64,000 nt of DNA from positions 3,906,001-3,970,000 of the forward strand of contig NZ_CP031264.1 in assembly GCF_003258605.2 (NCBI RefSeq). Direction: 5' to 3'. This DNA is from Peterkaempfera bronchialis (lineage in GTDB: Bacteria; Actinomycetota; Actinomycetes; Streptomycetales; Streptomycetaceae). Below the pieces are notes generated by a model. The model was not told the origin of the DNA and ran no database searches. It was given only the letters and a program-made list of their open reading frames with translations. Each line of letters starts with the position of its first letter. The stretch's first letter is position 1. Shown in pieces: positions 44,872 through 52,970 of this stretch. Position numbers and translations under genes: made by a program.

Positions 44872-45855
44872 ATGACCGGCTTCCCCCTCCACCGCCCCCG
44901 TCGGCTGCGCACCTCCCCGGCGGTCCGCCGACTGGTCGCCGAGACCCGGCTGCACCCCGCCCAGCTGATCCTGCCCGCCTTCGTCCGGGAGGGGATCAGC
45001 GAGCCGGTGCCGATCGGCTCCATGCCCGGCGTGGTCCAGCACACCCGTGACACGCTGCGGAAGGCGGCGGTGGAGGCGGCCGAGGCCGGCCTCGGCGGCC
45101 TGATGCTCTACGGCGTGCCCGCCGTGCAGGACGCCGTCGGCTCCGAGGGCACCAACCCGGACGGCATCCTCCAGCAGGCGATCCGCGATGTGGTCGCCGA
45201 GGTCGGCGACCGGCTGGTCGTCATGTCCGACCTCTGCCTGGACGAGTACACCGACCACGGCCACTGCGGGGTGCTGGCGGCGGACGGCAGTGTGGACAAC
45301 GACGCCACCCTGGAGCGCTACGCCGAGATGGCGGTGGTCCAGGCCGACGCCGGGGTCCATATGGTCGGCCCCTCCGGGATGATGGACGGCCAGATCGGCG
45401 TCGTCCGGCGGGCGCTGGACGAGGCGGGCCACCAGGACGTCGCCGTGCTCGCCTACACCGCCAAGTACGCCTCCGGCTTCTACGGGCCGTTCCGGGAGGC
45501 CGTGGGCTCCTCGCTCCGGGGCGACCGCAAGACCTACCAGCAGGACCCGGCCAACGCCCGCGAGGCGCTGCGCGAGCTGGAGTTGGACGTCGCGGAGGGC
45601 GCCGACCTGGTGATGGTCAAGCCCGCCATGGCGTACCTGGACATCCTGCGCCAGGTCGCGGACGTCTCCCCGGTGCCGGTCGCCGCGTACCAGGTCTCCG
45701 GCGAGTACGCGATGGTGGAGGCCGCCGCCGCCAACGGCTGGATCGACCGCGACCGCCTGATGATGGAGACGCTGACCTCGATCCACCGGGCCGGCGCCGA
45801 GCAGATCCTCACCTACTGGGCCGTGGAGGCCGCCCGCGCCCTGCGGCAGGGGTGA
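44872..45855 (+). CDS. hemB: delta-aminolevulinic acid dehydratase (porphobilinogen synthase)
   Basis: Condenses two 5-aminolevulinates to porphobilinogen. The 327-residue protein has metal-binding [14 protein letters not shown] (about 116-129) and the two Schiff-base lysines in [13 protein letters not shown] (about K204) and [13 protein letters not shown] (about K256). Its family signature is complete. It is the last gene of the hem block, 17 bp after hemD. A perfect 15-bp hairpin follows. Confidence 0.97.
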   Translation: MTGFPLHRPRRLRTSPAVRRLVAETRLHPAQLILPAFVREGISEPVPIGSMPGVVQHTRDTLRKAAVEAAEAGLGGLMLYGVPAVQDAVGSEGTNPDGILQQAIRDVVAEVGDRLVVMSDLCLDEYTDHGHCGVLAADGSVDNDATLERYAEMAVVQADAGVHMVGPSGMMDGQIGVVRRALDEAGHQDVAVLAYTAKYASGFYGPFREAVGSSLRGDRKTYQQDPANAREALRELELDVAEGADLVMVKPAMAYLDILRQVADVSPVPVAAYQVSGEYAMVEAAAANGWIDRDRLMMETLTSIHRAGAEQILTYWAVEAARALRQG

Positions 45856-45882
45856 CCCGGCAGGGGTGACCGATGACGCGCC

Positions 45883-45915
45883 GAGGCCGGCTCCCCCTCG
45901 GGGGGAGCCGGCCTC
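45883..45915. terminator. bidirectional terminator after hemB
   Basis: A 15-bp perfect stem GAGGCCGGCTCCCCC with its complement and a 3-base loop, between hemB and the convergent secreted-protein gene. Confidence 0.92.
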
Positions 45916-45939
45916 CGGCATGGTGTGGGCCTCGGCGGG

Positions 45940-46344
45940 TCAGTGCCGCAGCAGACCGACCACCTGTCCGACCACGGGCACGTCCTTCAGCCCGCCGCCG
46001 CCGCTCAGCGGCGCGGTCAGCGGGAGGGTGCTCAGCTGGCCGGTGTGCCCGTTCGGCGTCTTGGGCTGAACCGCGACACCGTTGGTGAGCGGGTCGGCCG
46101 ACGAGTTGGCCCAGGGGTCCAGCCGCAGGTCCGTCACCGGGCGCAGGGCGGTGCCTGCCGTGGACCCCAGCGTGCCGAACGCGGCGGCGGTGTCCACCGG
46201 CCGCAGCGCGGCCTCGGGTGCCTGGGCGGGCTTCGCCGGCCGGGCTTCGGCTGCCGAGGCGGGTGCCTGCGCGCCCAGCGCCCCGATCACGGCCGCTCCT
46301 GCGGCGGCCAGTGCGCGGCCTCCCGCGCGGGACAGGATCTTCAT
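45940..46344 (-). CDS. small secreted protein of unknown function
   Basis: A 134-residue protein with a signal peptide (about residues 1-31: KILSRAGGRALAAAGAAVIG, then ALGAQAPASAAEA). The mature part is Ala/Pro-rich with no cysteine, then a short C-terminal motif GGGGLKDVPVVGQVVGLLRH. Related small exported proteins are often encoded beside chaplins. The function is unknown. It may share the chaplin region's developmental control. The ATG at 46344 has GAGGAC upstream. Confidence 0.8.
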   Translation of the reverse strand: MKILSRAGGRALAAAGAAVIGALGAQAPASAAEARPAKPAQAPEAALRPVDTAAAFGTLGSTAGTALRPVTDLRLDPWANSSADPLTNGVAVQPKTPNGHTGQLSTLPLTAPLSGGGGLKDVPVVGQVVGLLRH

Positions 46345-46374
46345 GGCTGTCGTCCTCTTCCTGAGACTGGTCTG

Positions 46375-46427
46375 CGGTACGGCGCTGCCCCTCGGGCTCT
46401 CGGGCTCCGAGGGGCAGCGCCGTACCG
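46375..46427 (-). terminator. 21-bp stem terminator after charged-tail chaplin
   Basis: CGGTACGGCGCTGCCCCTCGG's exact complement lies at 46407-46427 (arms 46375-46395 and 46407-46427), with an 11-base loop. It falls between the chaplin gene stop and the secreted-protein gene start. Confidence 0.9.
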
Positions 46428-46439
46428 GGGGTGACTGGA

Positions 46440-46859
46440 TCAGCAGTCGTCGCCGCCGTTGCGCTTGCCGTGCTCGCCGCCACGGCCGTGGTCGCGGCCG
46501 CCACGCTCGTAGCCGCGCTCGTGACCGCGCTCGTGACCGCGCTCACGGCCGAACTGGCCGCGCTCCTCGGTGCGCTCGCGCTCGATGTGCTCGAAGCCGC
46601 GGTTGCGCTCGTGGCCGGAGGCGTTGATGCAGGTGTTGCCGAACGCCGGGTTGAGGATGCCGACCACGTTGATCGAGTTGCCGCACAGGTTGATCGGGAT
46701 GTCGATCGGGACCTGGACCGCGTTGCCGGAGATGACGCCGGGGGAGCCGATGGCGGCGGCCTTGGCGTCGGCGCCCTGGGCGGCAGCGGCGGTGGCACCG
46801 GCCACGATCACGCCGACCGAGGCGGCGGAGACGAGGACGGCCTTCTTGATGTTGCGCAT
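46440..46859 (-). CDS. chaplin with charged His/Arg/Glu-rich C-terminal tail
   Basis: Short chaplins are secreted hydrophobic proteins that coat aerial hyphae. This 139-residue protein has a signal peptide (about residues 1-30), a full chaplin domain (SPGVISGNAVQVPIDIPINL, CGNSINVVGILNPAFGNTC, two conserved cysteines) and then a tail of about 58 residues found in no typical chaplin. The tail is rich in Glu, Arg, Gly and His (for example RGHERGHERGYERGGRDHGR) and ends in Cys. AGGAGAT precedes the ATG at 46859. It lies 71 bp downstream of another chaplin on the same strand. Confidence 0.88.
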   Translation of the reverse strand: MRNIKKAVLVSAASVGVIVAGATAAAAQGADAKAAAIGSPGVISGNAVQVPIDIPINLCGNSINVVGILNPAFGNTCINASGHERNRGFEHIERERTEERGQFGRERGHERGHERGYERGGRDHGRGGEHGKRNGGDDC

Positions 46860-46930
46860 GGAGAATCTCCTGGATTCAGGTGGGGGGACCGCCCGCAGTG
46901 GAAAGCGGACGGGGGGTGTGGTGGCTGGGG

Positions 46931-47173
46931 TCAGCCGACGTTGGCGCAGACGTTGCCGAACGTCGGGTTGAGCAGCGCGATGACATTGACGGTGTTGCCG
47001 CAGAGGTTGATCGGGATGTGGATCGGAACCTGGACGATGTTGCCCGAGAGCACACCCGGGGAACCGACTGCGGCCCCCTTGGCCTCGCCGCTGGCCGATG
47101 CGGAAGCGGTGCCGGCCAGGATCATGCCGGAAGCAGCGACCGTGAGGACGGCAGCCTTCTGGAAAGAGCGCAT
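46931..47173 (-). CDS. short chaplin
   Basis: An 80-residue chaplin. The signal peptide is at about residues 1-28 (FQKAAVLTVAASGMILAG), then SPGVLSGNIVQVPIHIPINL, CGNTVNVIALLNPTFGNVC and the short end ANVG. It has two conserved cysteines and a single chaplin domain without LPXTG anchor. GGAGGAATT before the ATG at 47173 is a strong ribosome site. Followed on the same strand by the charged-tail chaplin. By family knowledge, expression should depend on sigma-BldN. Confidence 0.95.
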   Translation of the reverse strand: MRSFQKAAVLTVAASGMILAGTASASASGEAKGAAVGSPGVLSGNIVQVPIHIPINLCGNTVNVIALLNPTFGNVCANVG

Positions 47174-47435
47174 GGTGGGAATTCCTCCGTCTTTCTGCCC
47201 GACCGGTTCCACGGCGGGCAACGTGCGAACGAGAATGCTGACCCCTGGGATGCGCGCAATTCGCAACGATCACTCGGGCGGCCTATACCGTGGTGTTCCG
47301 CCACGGTGCAAGCCGGAGTGATCCGACGATTACACACCGTCCCCAGAGAAGTTTTGGCACACGCCGTGTTGCCCCGCATGTCGAGGCGGTCCACTGGGGT
47401 GGAGATTCACCCCGCGAGACCGACCCAAGGGCGCG

Positions 47436-47531
47436 TCAACTACTGGAGCAGGCACGCCTGAAGGCCGGGATCAGCGCTGCATTCAGCAGATTGACGGTGT
47501 TTCCGGATGCCGTCCTGATGATGTGGCGCAT
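47436..47531 (-). pseudogene. chaplin remnant
   Basis: A 31-codon reading frame (ATG at 47531, GGGAGAAG ribosome site) encoding MRHIIRTASGNTVNLLNAAL, then IPAFRRACSSS. It matches the C-terminal half of a chaplin domain (CGNTVN, then LLNPAF and a cysteine), but the signal peptide and first half of the domain are gone and the first cysteine is Ser. It sits between two intact chaplins, so it is most simply a decayed copy. Confidence 0.6.
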
Positions 47532-47777
47532 GACTTCTCTTCTCCCGAGGTGGTGAATCGAGGACCTCGGGCTGGAGAACGACCGACCGGGCCGCCGGGA
47601 ACGGCTCCCGGGGTCGCGATCACCCGGATGGGCGCTCCATGGGCGCCGATTACTGCCTGCGGGTGAATCCGCGACCCCGGGCATGCCCTGCGGGACCGGT
47701 CCTCGTTAGCTCAGAAGGCACGATCAGTGCCTCTGGTTGGACATATCGAGAACACCCGAAGACCCAAGGAGATACCA

Positions 47778-48023
47778 ATGAACGCGCCCAAGAAGGTGGC
47801 CGCCGTTTCCCTTGCCGCCGCCGGCCTGATCGCCGCGGGTGCGGGTTCCGCCATGGCGAGCGCGGGGGCCGAGGGGGCCGCAGTCGGCTCGCCGGGTGTC
47901 ATCTCCGGCAACGCCGTCCAGGTGCCGGTGCACGTCCCGGTCAACCTCTGCGGCAACACCGTCAACATCCTGATCGCGGCCGTCAACCCGGCCTTCGGCA
48001 ACACCTGCATCAACGCCGGCTGA
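47778..48023 (+). CDS. short chaplin
   Basis: An 81-residue chaplin. The signal peptide is at about residues 1-28 (KKVAAVSLAAAGLIAAGAGS), then SPGVISGNAVQVPVHVPVNL and CGNTVNILIAAVNPAFGNTC. One chaplin domain, two cysteines, no cell-wall sorting signal. AAGGAGAT precedes the ATG at 47778. It is divergent from the other two chaplins. The family forms the amyloid-like surface layer with rodlins. Confidence 0.95.
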   Translation: MNAPKKVAAVSLAAAGLIAAGAGSAMASAGAEGAAVGSPGVISGNAVQVPVHVPVNLCGNTVNILIAAVNPAFGNTCINAG

Positions 48024-48182
48024 CCCCAGCCGCACTCTCCGAGCCGCCGTCATCCGTCTCCCTCCTAGGGCGGCTGACGGCGGCTCAGTGCTGTGCGGGG
48101 CTCTTTGCCGGTCCGGTCCAGCGGCTGCCGTATGCGCCAACTCGGCCCGGCCGCACGCTTGATGCCTCCGGGTCGATCCGGG

Positions 48183-48518
48183 TCAGTGGCCGCGCGGGGC
48201 GTACATGATCACGGCAACCCCGACCAGGCAGATCAGCGCCCCGGCGATGTCCGCCCGGTCCGGCCGATAGCCGTCCGCCACCACGCCCCAGGCCAGCGAC
48301 CCGGCGACGAAGACCCCGCCGTACGCGGCGAGGATGCGCCCGAAGTTGGCGTCCGGTTGCAGCGTGGCGACGAACCCGTACACCCCCAGCGCCACCACCC
48401 CGGCCCCGACCCAGGCCCACCCGCGATGCTCCCGGACCCCCTGCCAGACCATCCACGCCCCGCCGATCTCCAGCAGGGCGGCCACCAGGAAGAGGACGAC
48501 GGAGCGCAGAACGGTCAT
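48183..48518 (-). CDS. YnfA/UPF0060 family membrane protein
   Basis: A 111-residue, four-helix membrane protein of the small-multidrug-resistance-like UPF0060 group. Signatures are [52 protein letters not shown] and [19 protein letters not shown]. The length matches the family exactly. The function is not established; a role in small-molecule export is inferred from the fold. It is not obviously in an operon. Confidence 0.93.
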   Translation of the reverse strand: MTVLRSVVLFLVAALLEIGGAWMVWQGVREHRGWAWVGAGVVALGVYGFVATLQPDANFGRILAAYGGVFVAGSLAWGVVADGYRPDRADIAGALICLVGVAVIMYAPRGH

Positions 48519-48949
48519 GGACCGGAGGGTAACCGGCGCCGCCGGGCTCAGCCGCCGCCGGGCTCAGCCGCCGCCGGGGAGTGCCCGGTCGTGGAGCACG
48601 GTCCACCCCTGCCGCTCCGAGGGCAGCCGCACGCCGCTCCGCCCGCCGGGGGAGCCCGCTCCCCTCCCCGGCCGCATCCATCCGGCCATGGCCATGGCCC
48701 CCTTCTCCTCCGACGCCTCGCCTTGCCTACCCCGCCTTGCCATGCCTTGCCTCCAGGGCAGCACGGCGGGCCGGGGCAGCGGAAGACCGCCGACCGTACC
48801 CGGGTCCGGGGCGGTGCCACGGCAGGGTTTTCTGTCGTGTCCATTGACGCCGGATCGGGCCGGTGCTTCCATCGTCACCGCCCTGGAGCAACAGGCCGGT
48901 GACGGCCGCTCCGGCATCTCGCGGGTCGCGTGAGCCGGTTTCACCGCTC
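48519..48949. other. non-coding gap
   Basis: About 430 bp. It holds a short imperfect 16-bp repeat GCCGCCGCCGGGCTCA near 48538-48580. A Gly/Arg-rich frame on the minus strand (48548-48844) lacks a ribosome site and any family resemblance. Together with 48964-49088 it forms the upstream region of the GH5 gene. Confidence 0.45.
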
Positions 48950-48963
48950 TGACAACGTTGTCA
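48950..48963. promoter_or_regulatory. LacI-type operator before mannanase genes
   Basis: TGACAACGTTGTCA is a perfect 14-bp palindrome of the kind bound by LacI-family sugar repressors in actinomycetes. It is 126 bp before the GH5 start. No LacI gene is in the window. Confidence 0.7.
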
Positions 48964-49088
48964 TACCCTCTGTGGGGTTCCATCGCCCCCATGACCGCAG
49001 GCGCCCCCGGTCGTCCGCACCGGACACCGCCACGCCCTGCCCGGCCGCCAGGGGTTCCCCCAGCTGTCCCACGAAGAAGGACAAGCGA

Positions 49089-50774
49089 GTGACACATCAC
49101 GCTCTCACGCCCACCAGACGGTGGTCCCGACCCGCGGCGATCCTGCTCGCCGTCCTGCTCGCGGTGGCAGGACTGGCCGCCACCCGGTCCACCTCCGCCT
49201 CCGCCGCCGTGCCCAGCGGCTTCGCCTACCGCTGCGGCATCCACTTCTGCCTGGACGGCAAGGCGTACTACTTCGCCGGAGCCAACACCTACGACGTCTT
49301 CACCTACGGCAGCGGCTCGGGCGACACCGAGACCCAGTACATGGACAAGACCAGGATCGACGCGCAGTTCGCCAACCTCCAGGCCGACAAGGTCAGTGTG
49401 CTGCGGCTCTGGATGTTCAGCCACGAGGACTGGCACGGCTTCGAGAAGTCCAAGGGGGTCTACAACGAGCAGGAGTGGTCCGAGTTCGACTACATCATCC
49501 AGTCGGCCAAGGCCCACAACATCAAGCTCATCCCGGTCTTCGAGAACTACTGGGAGGCGTACGGCGGCATCGACACCCGCCTGAAGTGGGAGGGCCTCAA
49601 CGGCGGCCAGCCCGGTCGGGCGGCCTTCTTCGACAAGAGCCGCTGCCCCGGCTGCTTCACCTCGTACAAGAACTACGTGAACTACGCGCTCAACCGCACC
49701 AACCACTACAGCGGCATCAAGTACAAGGACGACCCGGCCATCTTCGCCTGGGAGCTGATGAACGAGCCGCGCTACCAGGACCAGAGCACCGCCGAGAACG
49801 TCAACGGCACCACGCTGCGCGCCTGGGTCGACGAGATGGGCGCCTACATCAAGGGCATCGACCCCAACCACCTGCTCGGCGCGGGTCTGGAGGGGCATGG
49901 CTCCAAGTACGGCTTCGGTGGTGACGAGGGCAACCCCTTCGTCTATGTCCAGCAGTCGCCGTACATCGACTTCACCTCCGCCCACCCGTACCCGACCGAG
50001 TCCTGGGCCAACCTGACCCTGGACCAGACCAAGAAGCTCATCCGGGCCTGGATCAGCGACTCCCACGACGTGGTCGGCAAGCCGTTCTTCATGGGCGAGT
50101 TCAACGTCCAGAACGTCGACCGGTCGACCTGGTGGAACGGGCTCTACACCGACTTCGAGGCGGCGGGCGGCGACGGCAGCGCCTTCTGGTGGTACATGGA
50201 CCGCCAGGTGGATCCCAACTACGGGGTGCTGGCCGGGGCGCCCGAGCTGTCGGTCTTCCGCGCCCACTCGGGCCGGATGGCCGCCAAGAGCGGCACCACC
50301 CCGCCCACCGACGGCCCGACCACGCCCCCGACCAACCCGCCCACCACGCCTCCGACCAAGCCTCCGACGACTCCCCCACGACCCCGCCGACCACTCCCCC
50401 ACCACTCCCCCACCACGCCGCCCACGACCCCGCCCACCACGCCCCCGGCCGGGTCCGGCTGCGCGGTGTCGTACCAGCTCTCGGACTGGGGCACCAGCTT
50501 CAACGCCGACATCACCGTCAAGAACCGGGGGACCAGCGCGATCAACGGCTGGAAGCTGGTCTTCTCCTTCCCCGGCGGCCAGACCATCAACTCGATCTGG
50601 AACGCCAAGGCCACCCAGAGCGGCAAGCAGGTGACCGTCACCAACGAAGCCTGGACCGGCACCATCCCGGCCGCCGGCTCGGTGAACTTCGGCCTCAACG
50701 GCGCCTCCTCGCCGGGCACCAACGGCGTACCCACCGCCTTCACCCTCAACGGGCAGAACTGCTCCATCGGCTGA
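49089..50774 (+). CDS. secreted GH5 beta-mannanase/glycosidase with CBM2
   Basis: A 561-residue extracellular enzyme. The signal peptide is at about residues 1-40 (AAILLAVLLAVAGLAATRS). The GH5 domain has the acid/base Glu in WELMNEPRY (about E226) and nucleophile in FFMGEFNVQN (about E337); FENYWEAYGG and SAHPYPTESW fit mannanase-type members. A Pro/Thr linker follows, then a CBM2 domain (about 460-561) beginning GCAVSYQLSDWGTSFNADIT with disulphide cysteines. The linker has an unusual segment RPRRPLPHHS. The GTG start at 49089 follows AAGAAGGA. The GH134 enzyme is encoded 28 bp downstream. Confidence 0.93.
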   Translation: MTHHALTPTRRWSRPAAILLAVLLAVAGLAATRSTSASAAVPSGFAYRCGIHFCLDGKAYYFAGANTYDVFTYGSGSGDTETQYMDKTRIDAQFANLQADKVSVLRLWMFSHEDWHGFEKSKGVYNEQEWSEFDYIIQSAKAHNIKLIPVFENYWEAYGGIDTRLKWEGLNGGQPGRAAFFDKSRCPGCFTSYKNYVNYALNRTNHYSGIKYKDDPAIFAWELMNEPRYQDQSTAENVNGTTLRAWVDEMGAYIKGIDPNHLLGAGLEGHGSKYGFGGDEGNPFVYVQQSPYIDFTSAHPYPTESWANLTLDQTKKLIRAWISDSHDVVGKPFFMGEFNVQNVDRSTWWNGLYTDFEAAGGDGSAFWWYMDRQVDPNYGVLAGAPELSVFRAHSGRMAAKSGTTPPTDGPTTPPTNPPTTPPTKPPTTPPRPRRPLPHHSPTTPPTTPPTTPPAGSGCAVSYQLSDWGTSFNADITVKNRGTSAINGWKLVFSFPGGQTINSIWNAKATQSGKQVTVTNEAWTGTIPAAGSVNFGLNGASSPGTNGVPTAFTLNGQNCSIG

Positions 50775-50802
50775 CCGCATCCGTGCGGAAGGGAGACACC
50801 TC

Positions 50803-51570
50803 ATGATCAAACGCCTCGCAGCACTGGCCGGCGCCGCCGCGCTGGCCCTGGTCGGCACGGTCACCGTGACCGCGCCCGCCGCCCACGCGGCCAACGCCCC
50901 CAACGGCTACCCGTACTGCGCCAACGGCAGCGCCAGTGACCCCGACGGAGACGGCTGGGGCTGGGAGAACAACCAGTCCTGCGTGGTCCGGGGCGGCAAG
51001 GCCGACACCGGTGGCTCGGGCGGGTCCGGCGGCTCCAGCAGCGGCGGGTCCGGCGGCTCCACCCTGACCTGCCCCTCCGGGATGAGCTGCGGCTCGTACA
51101 CGGTCAGCGGCCTCGGCAGCCGCAAGCAGCAGGTCCGCAACGCCGGCGGCAATGTGCTGGACCTGGCCGTGGCCATGCTGGAGACCGACACCATGACCAG
51201 CAACTACGCGTACGGCGACAACAAGTCCGGGGACGCCGCCAACTTCGGCATCTTCAAGCAGAACTGGATGATGCTGCGCGCCGCGTGCAGCCGCTTCCAG
51301 GGGCAGAGCGCCTCCCAGTGGAACAACGGCGCCGCGCTCAACAGCGACCTCAGCTCGGATGTGTCCTGCCTGCACCAGAGCCAGAACCACTACGGCACCA
51401 ACACCTGGTTCGCCGGCCACCGCAACGGCTCCTCCGGCCTGAACAACCCCAACACCACCGACATCAACAACTACCGCAACGCCGTCTACTGGATCCGCGA
51501 CCAGCTCAACAGCAACTCCGCCAACCTCAGCAATGACACCCGCTACTGGGTCAACGTCCCGGCGATCTGA
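50803..51570 (+). CDS. GH134-like endo-beta-1,4-mannanase with CBM10
   Basis: A 255-residue secreted protein. The signal peptide is at about residues 1-30. A CBM10-type module follows (NGYPYCANGSASDPDGDGWG, then WENNQSC), a Gly/Ser linker, and a lysozyme-like catalytic domain of the GH134 type. The likely catalytic pair is the Glu in VAMLETDTMTSN (about E127) and the Asp in AYGDNKSGDAANFG (about D139), 12 residues apart as in described GH134 mannanases. A homologue with this CBM10-GH134 layout has been described in Streptomyces. The ATG at 50803 has GGAAGGGAG upstream. It is probably co-transcribed with the GH5 gene. Confidence 0.87.
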   Translation: MIKRLAALAGAAALALVGTVTVTAPAAHAANAPNGYPYCANGSASDPDGDGWGWENNQSCVVRGGKADTGGSGGSGGSSSGGSGGSTLTCPSGMSCGSYTVSGLGSRKQQVRNAGGNVLDLAVAMLETDTMTSNYAYGDNKSGDAANFGIFKQNWMMLRAACSRFQGQSASQWNNGAALNSDLSSDVSCLHQSQNHYGTNTWFAGHRNGSSGLNNPNTTDINNYRNAVYWIRDQLNSNSANLSNDTRYWVNVPAI

Positions 51571-51608
51571 CACCGCCGACCGACCGACCGACTGACCGAC
51601 CGTCCAGC

Positions 51609-51646
51609 CGGCCGGGCCGCCGCCTCCTCGGGCAGCGGCCCGGCCG
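51609..51646. terminator. bidirectional terminator after GH134 gene
   Basis: A 12-bp perfect stem CGGCCGGGCCGC with its complement (51635-51646). A short CCGA tandem repeat lies just before it. It separates the mannanase gene from the convergent MarR gene. Confidence 0.82.
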
Positions 51647-51664
51647 TACGCATCCTCACCAGCG

Positions 51665-52198
51665 CTACCGGAGAGGGTCCTTGGTGCCGTTGAGCTCGGC
51701 CTCCAGATAGCCCATCGCCTTGATGAAGACGGTGCGCTCCTCGGGGCTCAACTGCTGGAGCGCCCGCACGATGGGGGCCGTCGCACCCTCCAGCCAGGCA
51801 TCGGCGAGGCCCTCGCTGCCGGGGGTGATCCGGACGATGGTGCGGCGGCGGTCCGCAGGGTCGGTCGACCGCTCGGCGAAGCCGACCCGCTCCAGGTCGG
51901 CCACCAGGCCGCTCACGGTGGCCAGGCTGAGGTCGAGAGCCGAGGCCAGCGCCCCCACGGTGGCCTCCTGCTCGCGCAGCAGGGACAGGGCCGAGCTGTG
52001 GCGCGGGCCGAGCGACACCCCGTCGAGCACGACCGGTTCGGCCGGACGCCGACGCATCCCCCGCATGACCCGGGGTAGCAGCTGCACCAGCTTGCCAAGG
52101 CCGTCGTGCACCGTGCACCCCGCAGCGGCGCCGTGGTCCTCGGCGGCTGACGGGTTCTGCCGGTGTCGTGCCTTCACGTCGGCATTGTACCGGTACAT
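51665..52198 (-). CDS. MarR family transcriptional regulator
   Basis: A 177-residue protein with a winged helix-turn-helix (TVGALASALDLSLATVSGLV, then ADLERVGFAERSTDPADRRR, the MarR DRR wing). The N-terminal about 40 residues are variable and hydrophilic. ATG at 52198 is preferred, although no ribosome site precedes it, so leaderless translation is likely; a GTG at 52177 is possible. It is divergent from the YceI gene, and two palindromes overlap the region between them. I infer that it controls yceI and itself. The ligand is unknown. Confidence 0.88.
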   Translation of the reverse strand: MYRYNADVKARHRQNPSAAEDHGAAAGCTVHDGLGKLVQLLPRVMRGMRRRPAEPVVLDGVSLGPRHSSALSLLREQEATVGALASALDLSLATVSGLVADLERVGFAERSTDPADRRRTIVRITPGSEGLADAWLEGATAPIVRALQQLSPEERTVFIKAMGYLEAELNGTKDPLR

Positions 52199-52204
52199 AG
52201 TCGA

Positions 52205-52227
52205 ACCAAATAATTTGGTGTACCAAA
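52205..52227. promoter_or_regulatory. overlapping MarR-type palindromes
   Basis: ACCAAATAATTTGGT (52205-52219) is a perfect 15-bp palindrome around one base, and TTTGGTGTACCAAA (52214-52227) has perfect 6-bp arms. Both are AT-rich, which is rare here, and sit at the marR start between the divergent genes. Confidence 0.75.
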
Positions 52228-52273
52228 CTGTTAGGCTGACCAAAGCAAATCGGACGCCCTGCGGAGGCCAGTT

Positions 52274-52798
52274 ATGACATCGCTCGACCCGACGGTTACC
52301 GATGTGTCCACTTACGCCGGTTCGTGGACCCTCGATCCCGACCGCACCTCGATCACCTTCCACACCAAGGCCATGTGGGTGCTCCCGGTGAAGGGCACGT
52401 TCCGGGCGCTGGAGGGGGCCGGCGAGGTCGGGGCCGACGGCAGCCTCAGCGGGACGCTGGTGATCGACGCGGCCTCGATCGACACCGGGAACAAGAAGCG
52501 TGACGATCATCTGCGCAACGCCGACTTCCTGGAGGTCACGGCACACCCGGCGATCACCTTCACGGCCACGGGCGCCGTTGCCACCCCCGCCGGCAAGGTC
52601 GAGGTGACCGGAGAGCTCACCGTCCACGGCCGGACCAAGCCGCTCACCCTGCTTGCCGAGGTCAGCGCCACCGGCGACTCGGCCACCGTCTCCACCGAGG
52701 TCGAGATCGACCGCAGCCTCTGGGGCCTGACCTGGGCCCAGATGGGCGCCGGCCTCAAGAACCGCGCCGTCGTCACCGCCCACTTCCACCGCCCCTGA
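52274..52798 (+). CDS. YceI family protein
   Basis: A 174-residue single-domain protein of the YceI family, a lipocalin-like beta barrel that binds polyisoprenoid or similar lipids. Signatures are GSWTLDPDRTSITFHTKAMW, GSLSGTLVIDAASIDTGNKK, RDDHLRNADFLEV and GELTVHGRTKPLTL. No signal peptide is present, so it is cytoplasmic, as is usual in actinobacteria. GGAGG lies upstream of the ATG at 52274. Divergent from MarR. Confidence 0.94.
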   Translation: MTSLDPTVTDVSTYAGSWTLDPDRTSITFHTKAMWVLPVKGTFRALEGAGEVGADGSLSGTLVIDAASIDTGNKKRDDHLRNADFLEVTAHPAITFTATGAVATPAGKVEVTGELTVHGRTKPLTLLAEVSATGDSATVSTEVEIDRSLWGLTWAQMGAGLKNRAVVTAHFHRP

Positions 52799-52807
52799 CC
52801 CACCCTT

Positions 52808-52846
52808 CCCCCGCGCCCCCCGACGCCCAGCCGGGGGGCGCGGGGG
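52808..52846 (+). terminator. terminator after yceI-family gene
   Basis: A 14-bp perfect stem CCCCCGCGCCCCCC with its complement at 52833-52846 and an 11-base loop. Confidence 0.85.
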
Positions 52847-52854
52847 CCACGGCA

Positions 52855-52882
52855 CCAGACGAGGCAGAAGAACCGGTGGCCG
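52855..52882. repeat. left copy of island-flanking direct repeat
   Basis: A 28-bp segment beginning CCAGACGAGGCAGAAGA that matches 25 of 28 bases at 60227-60254, where it is the 3' end of the conserved gene on the right. Att-like arrangement; the accessory genes lie between the copies. Confidence 0.6.
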
Positions 52883-52970
52883 CGCGGCTTGCTCCGGGGT
52901 CCCCGCGACGCGGAACGGAAGGGCGGGGCTACCCCCTGGCGGCCATGCCTCCGGGAGGCGTCATCGCGCG

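Noticed and set aside
47263-47290. Possible sigma-BldN promoter before the 80-residue chaplin (CGGTAT-N16-CGTTGC on the minus strand)
   Set aside because: The -10 box fits but the -35 matches only half of CGTAAC; too weak to list as a feature.
48548-48844. Small Gly/Arg/Pro-rich frame on the minus strand in the gap before the GH5 gene
   Set aside because: No ribosome site, biased composition and no resemblance to a family.
48564-50903. 779-codon minus-strand frame opposite the GH5 gene
   Set aside because: Shadow of a high-GC gene; no domain and low-complexity composition.
52880-52970. Paralogue remnant of the 60221-60742 gene at the left island end
   Set aside because: Similarity stops after 28 bp; a decayed gene would show more than FCLVW-coding sequence. 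Kept as a possible alternative to an att site.
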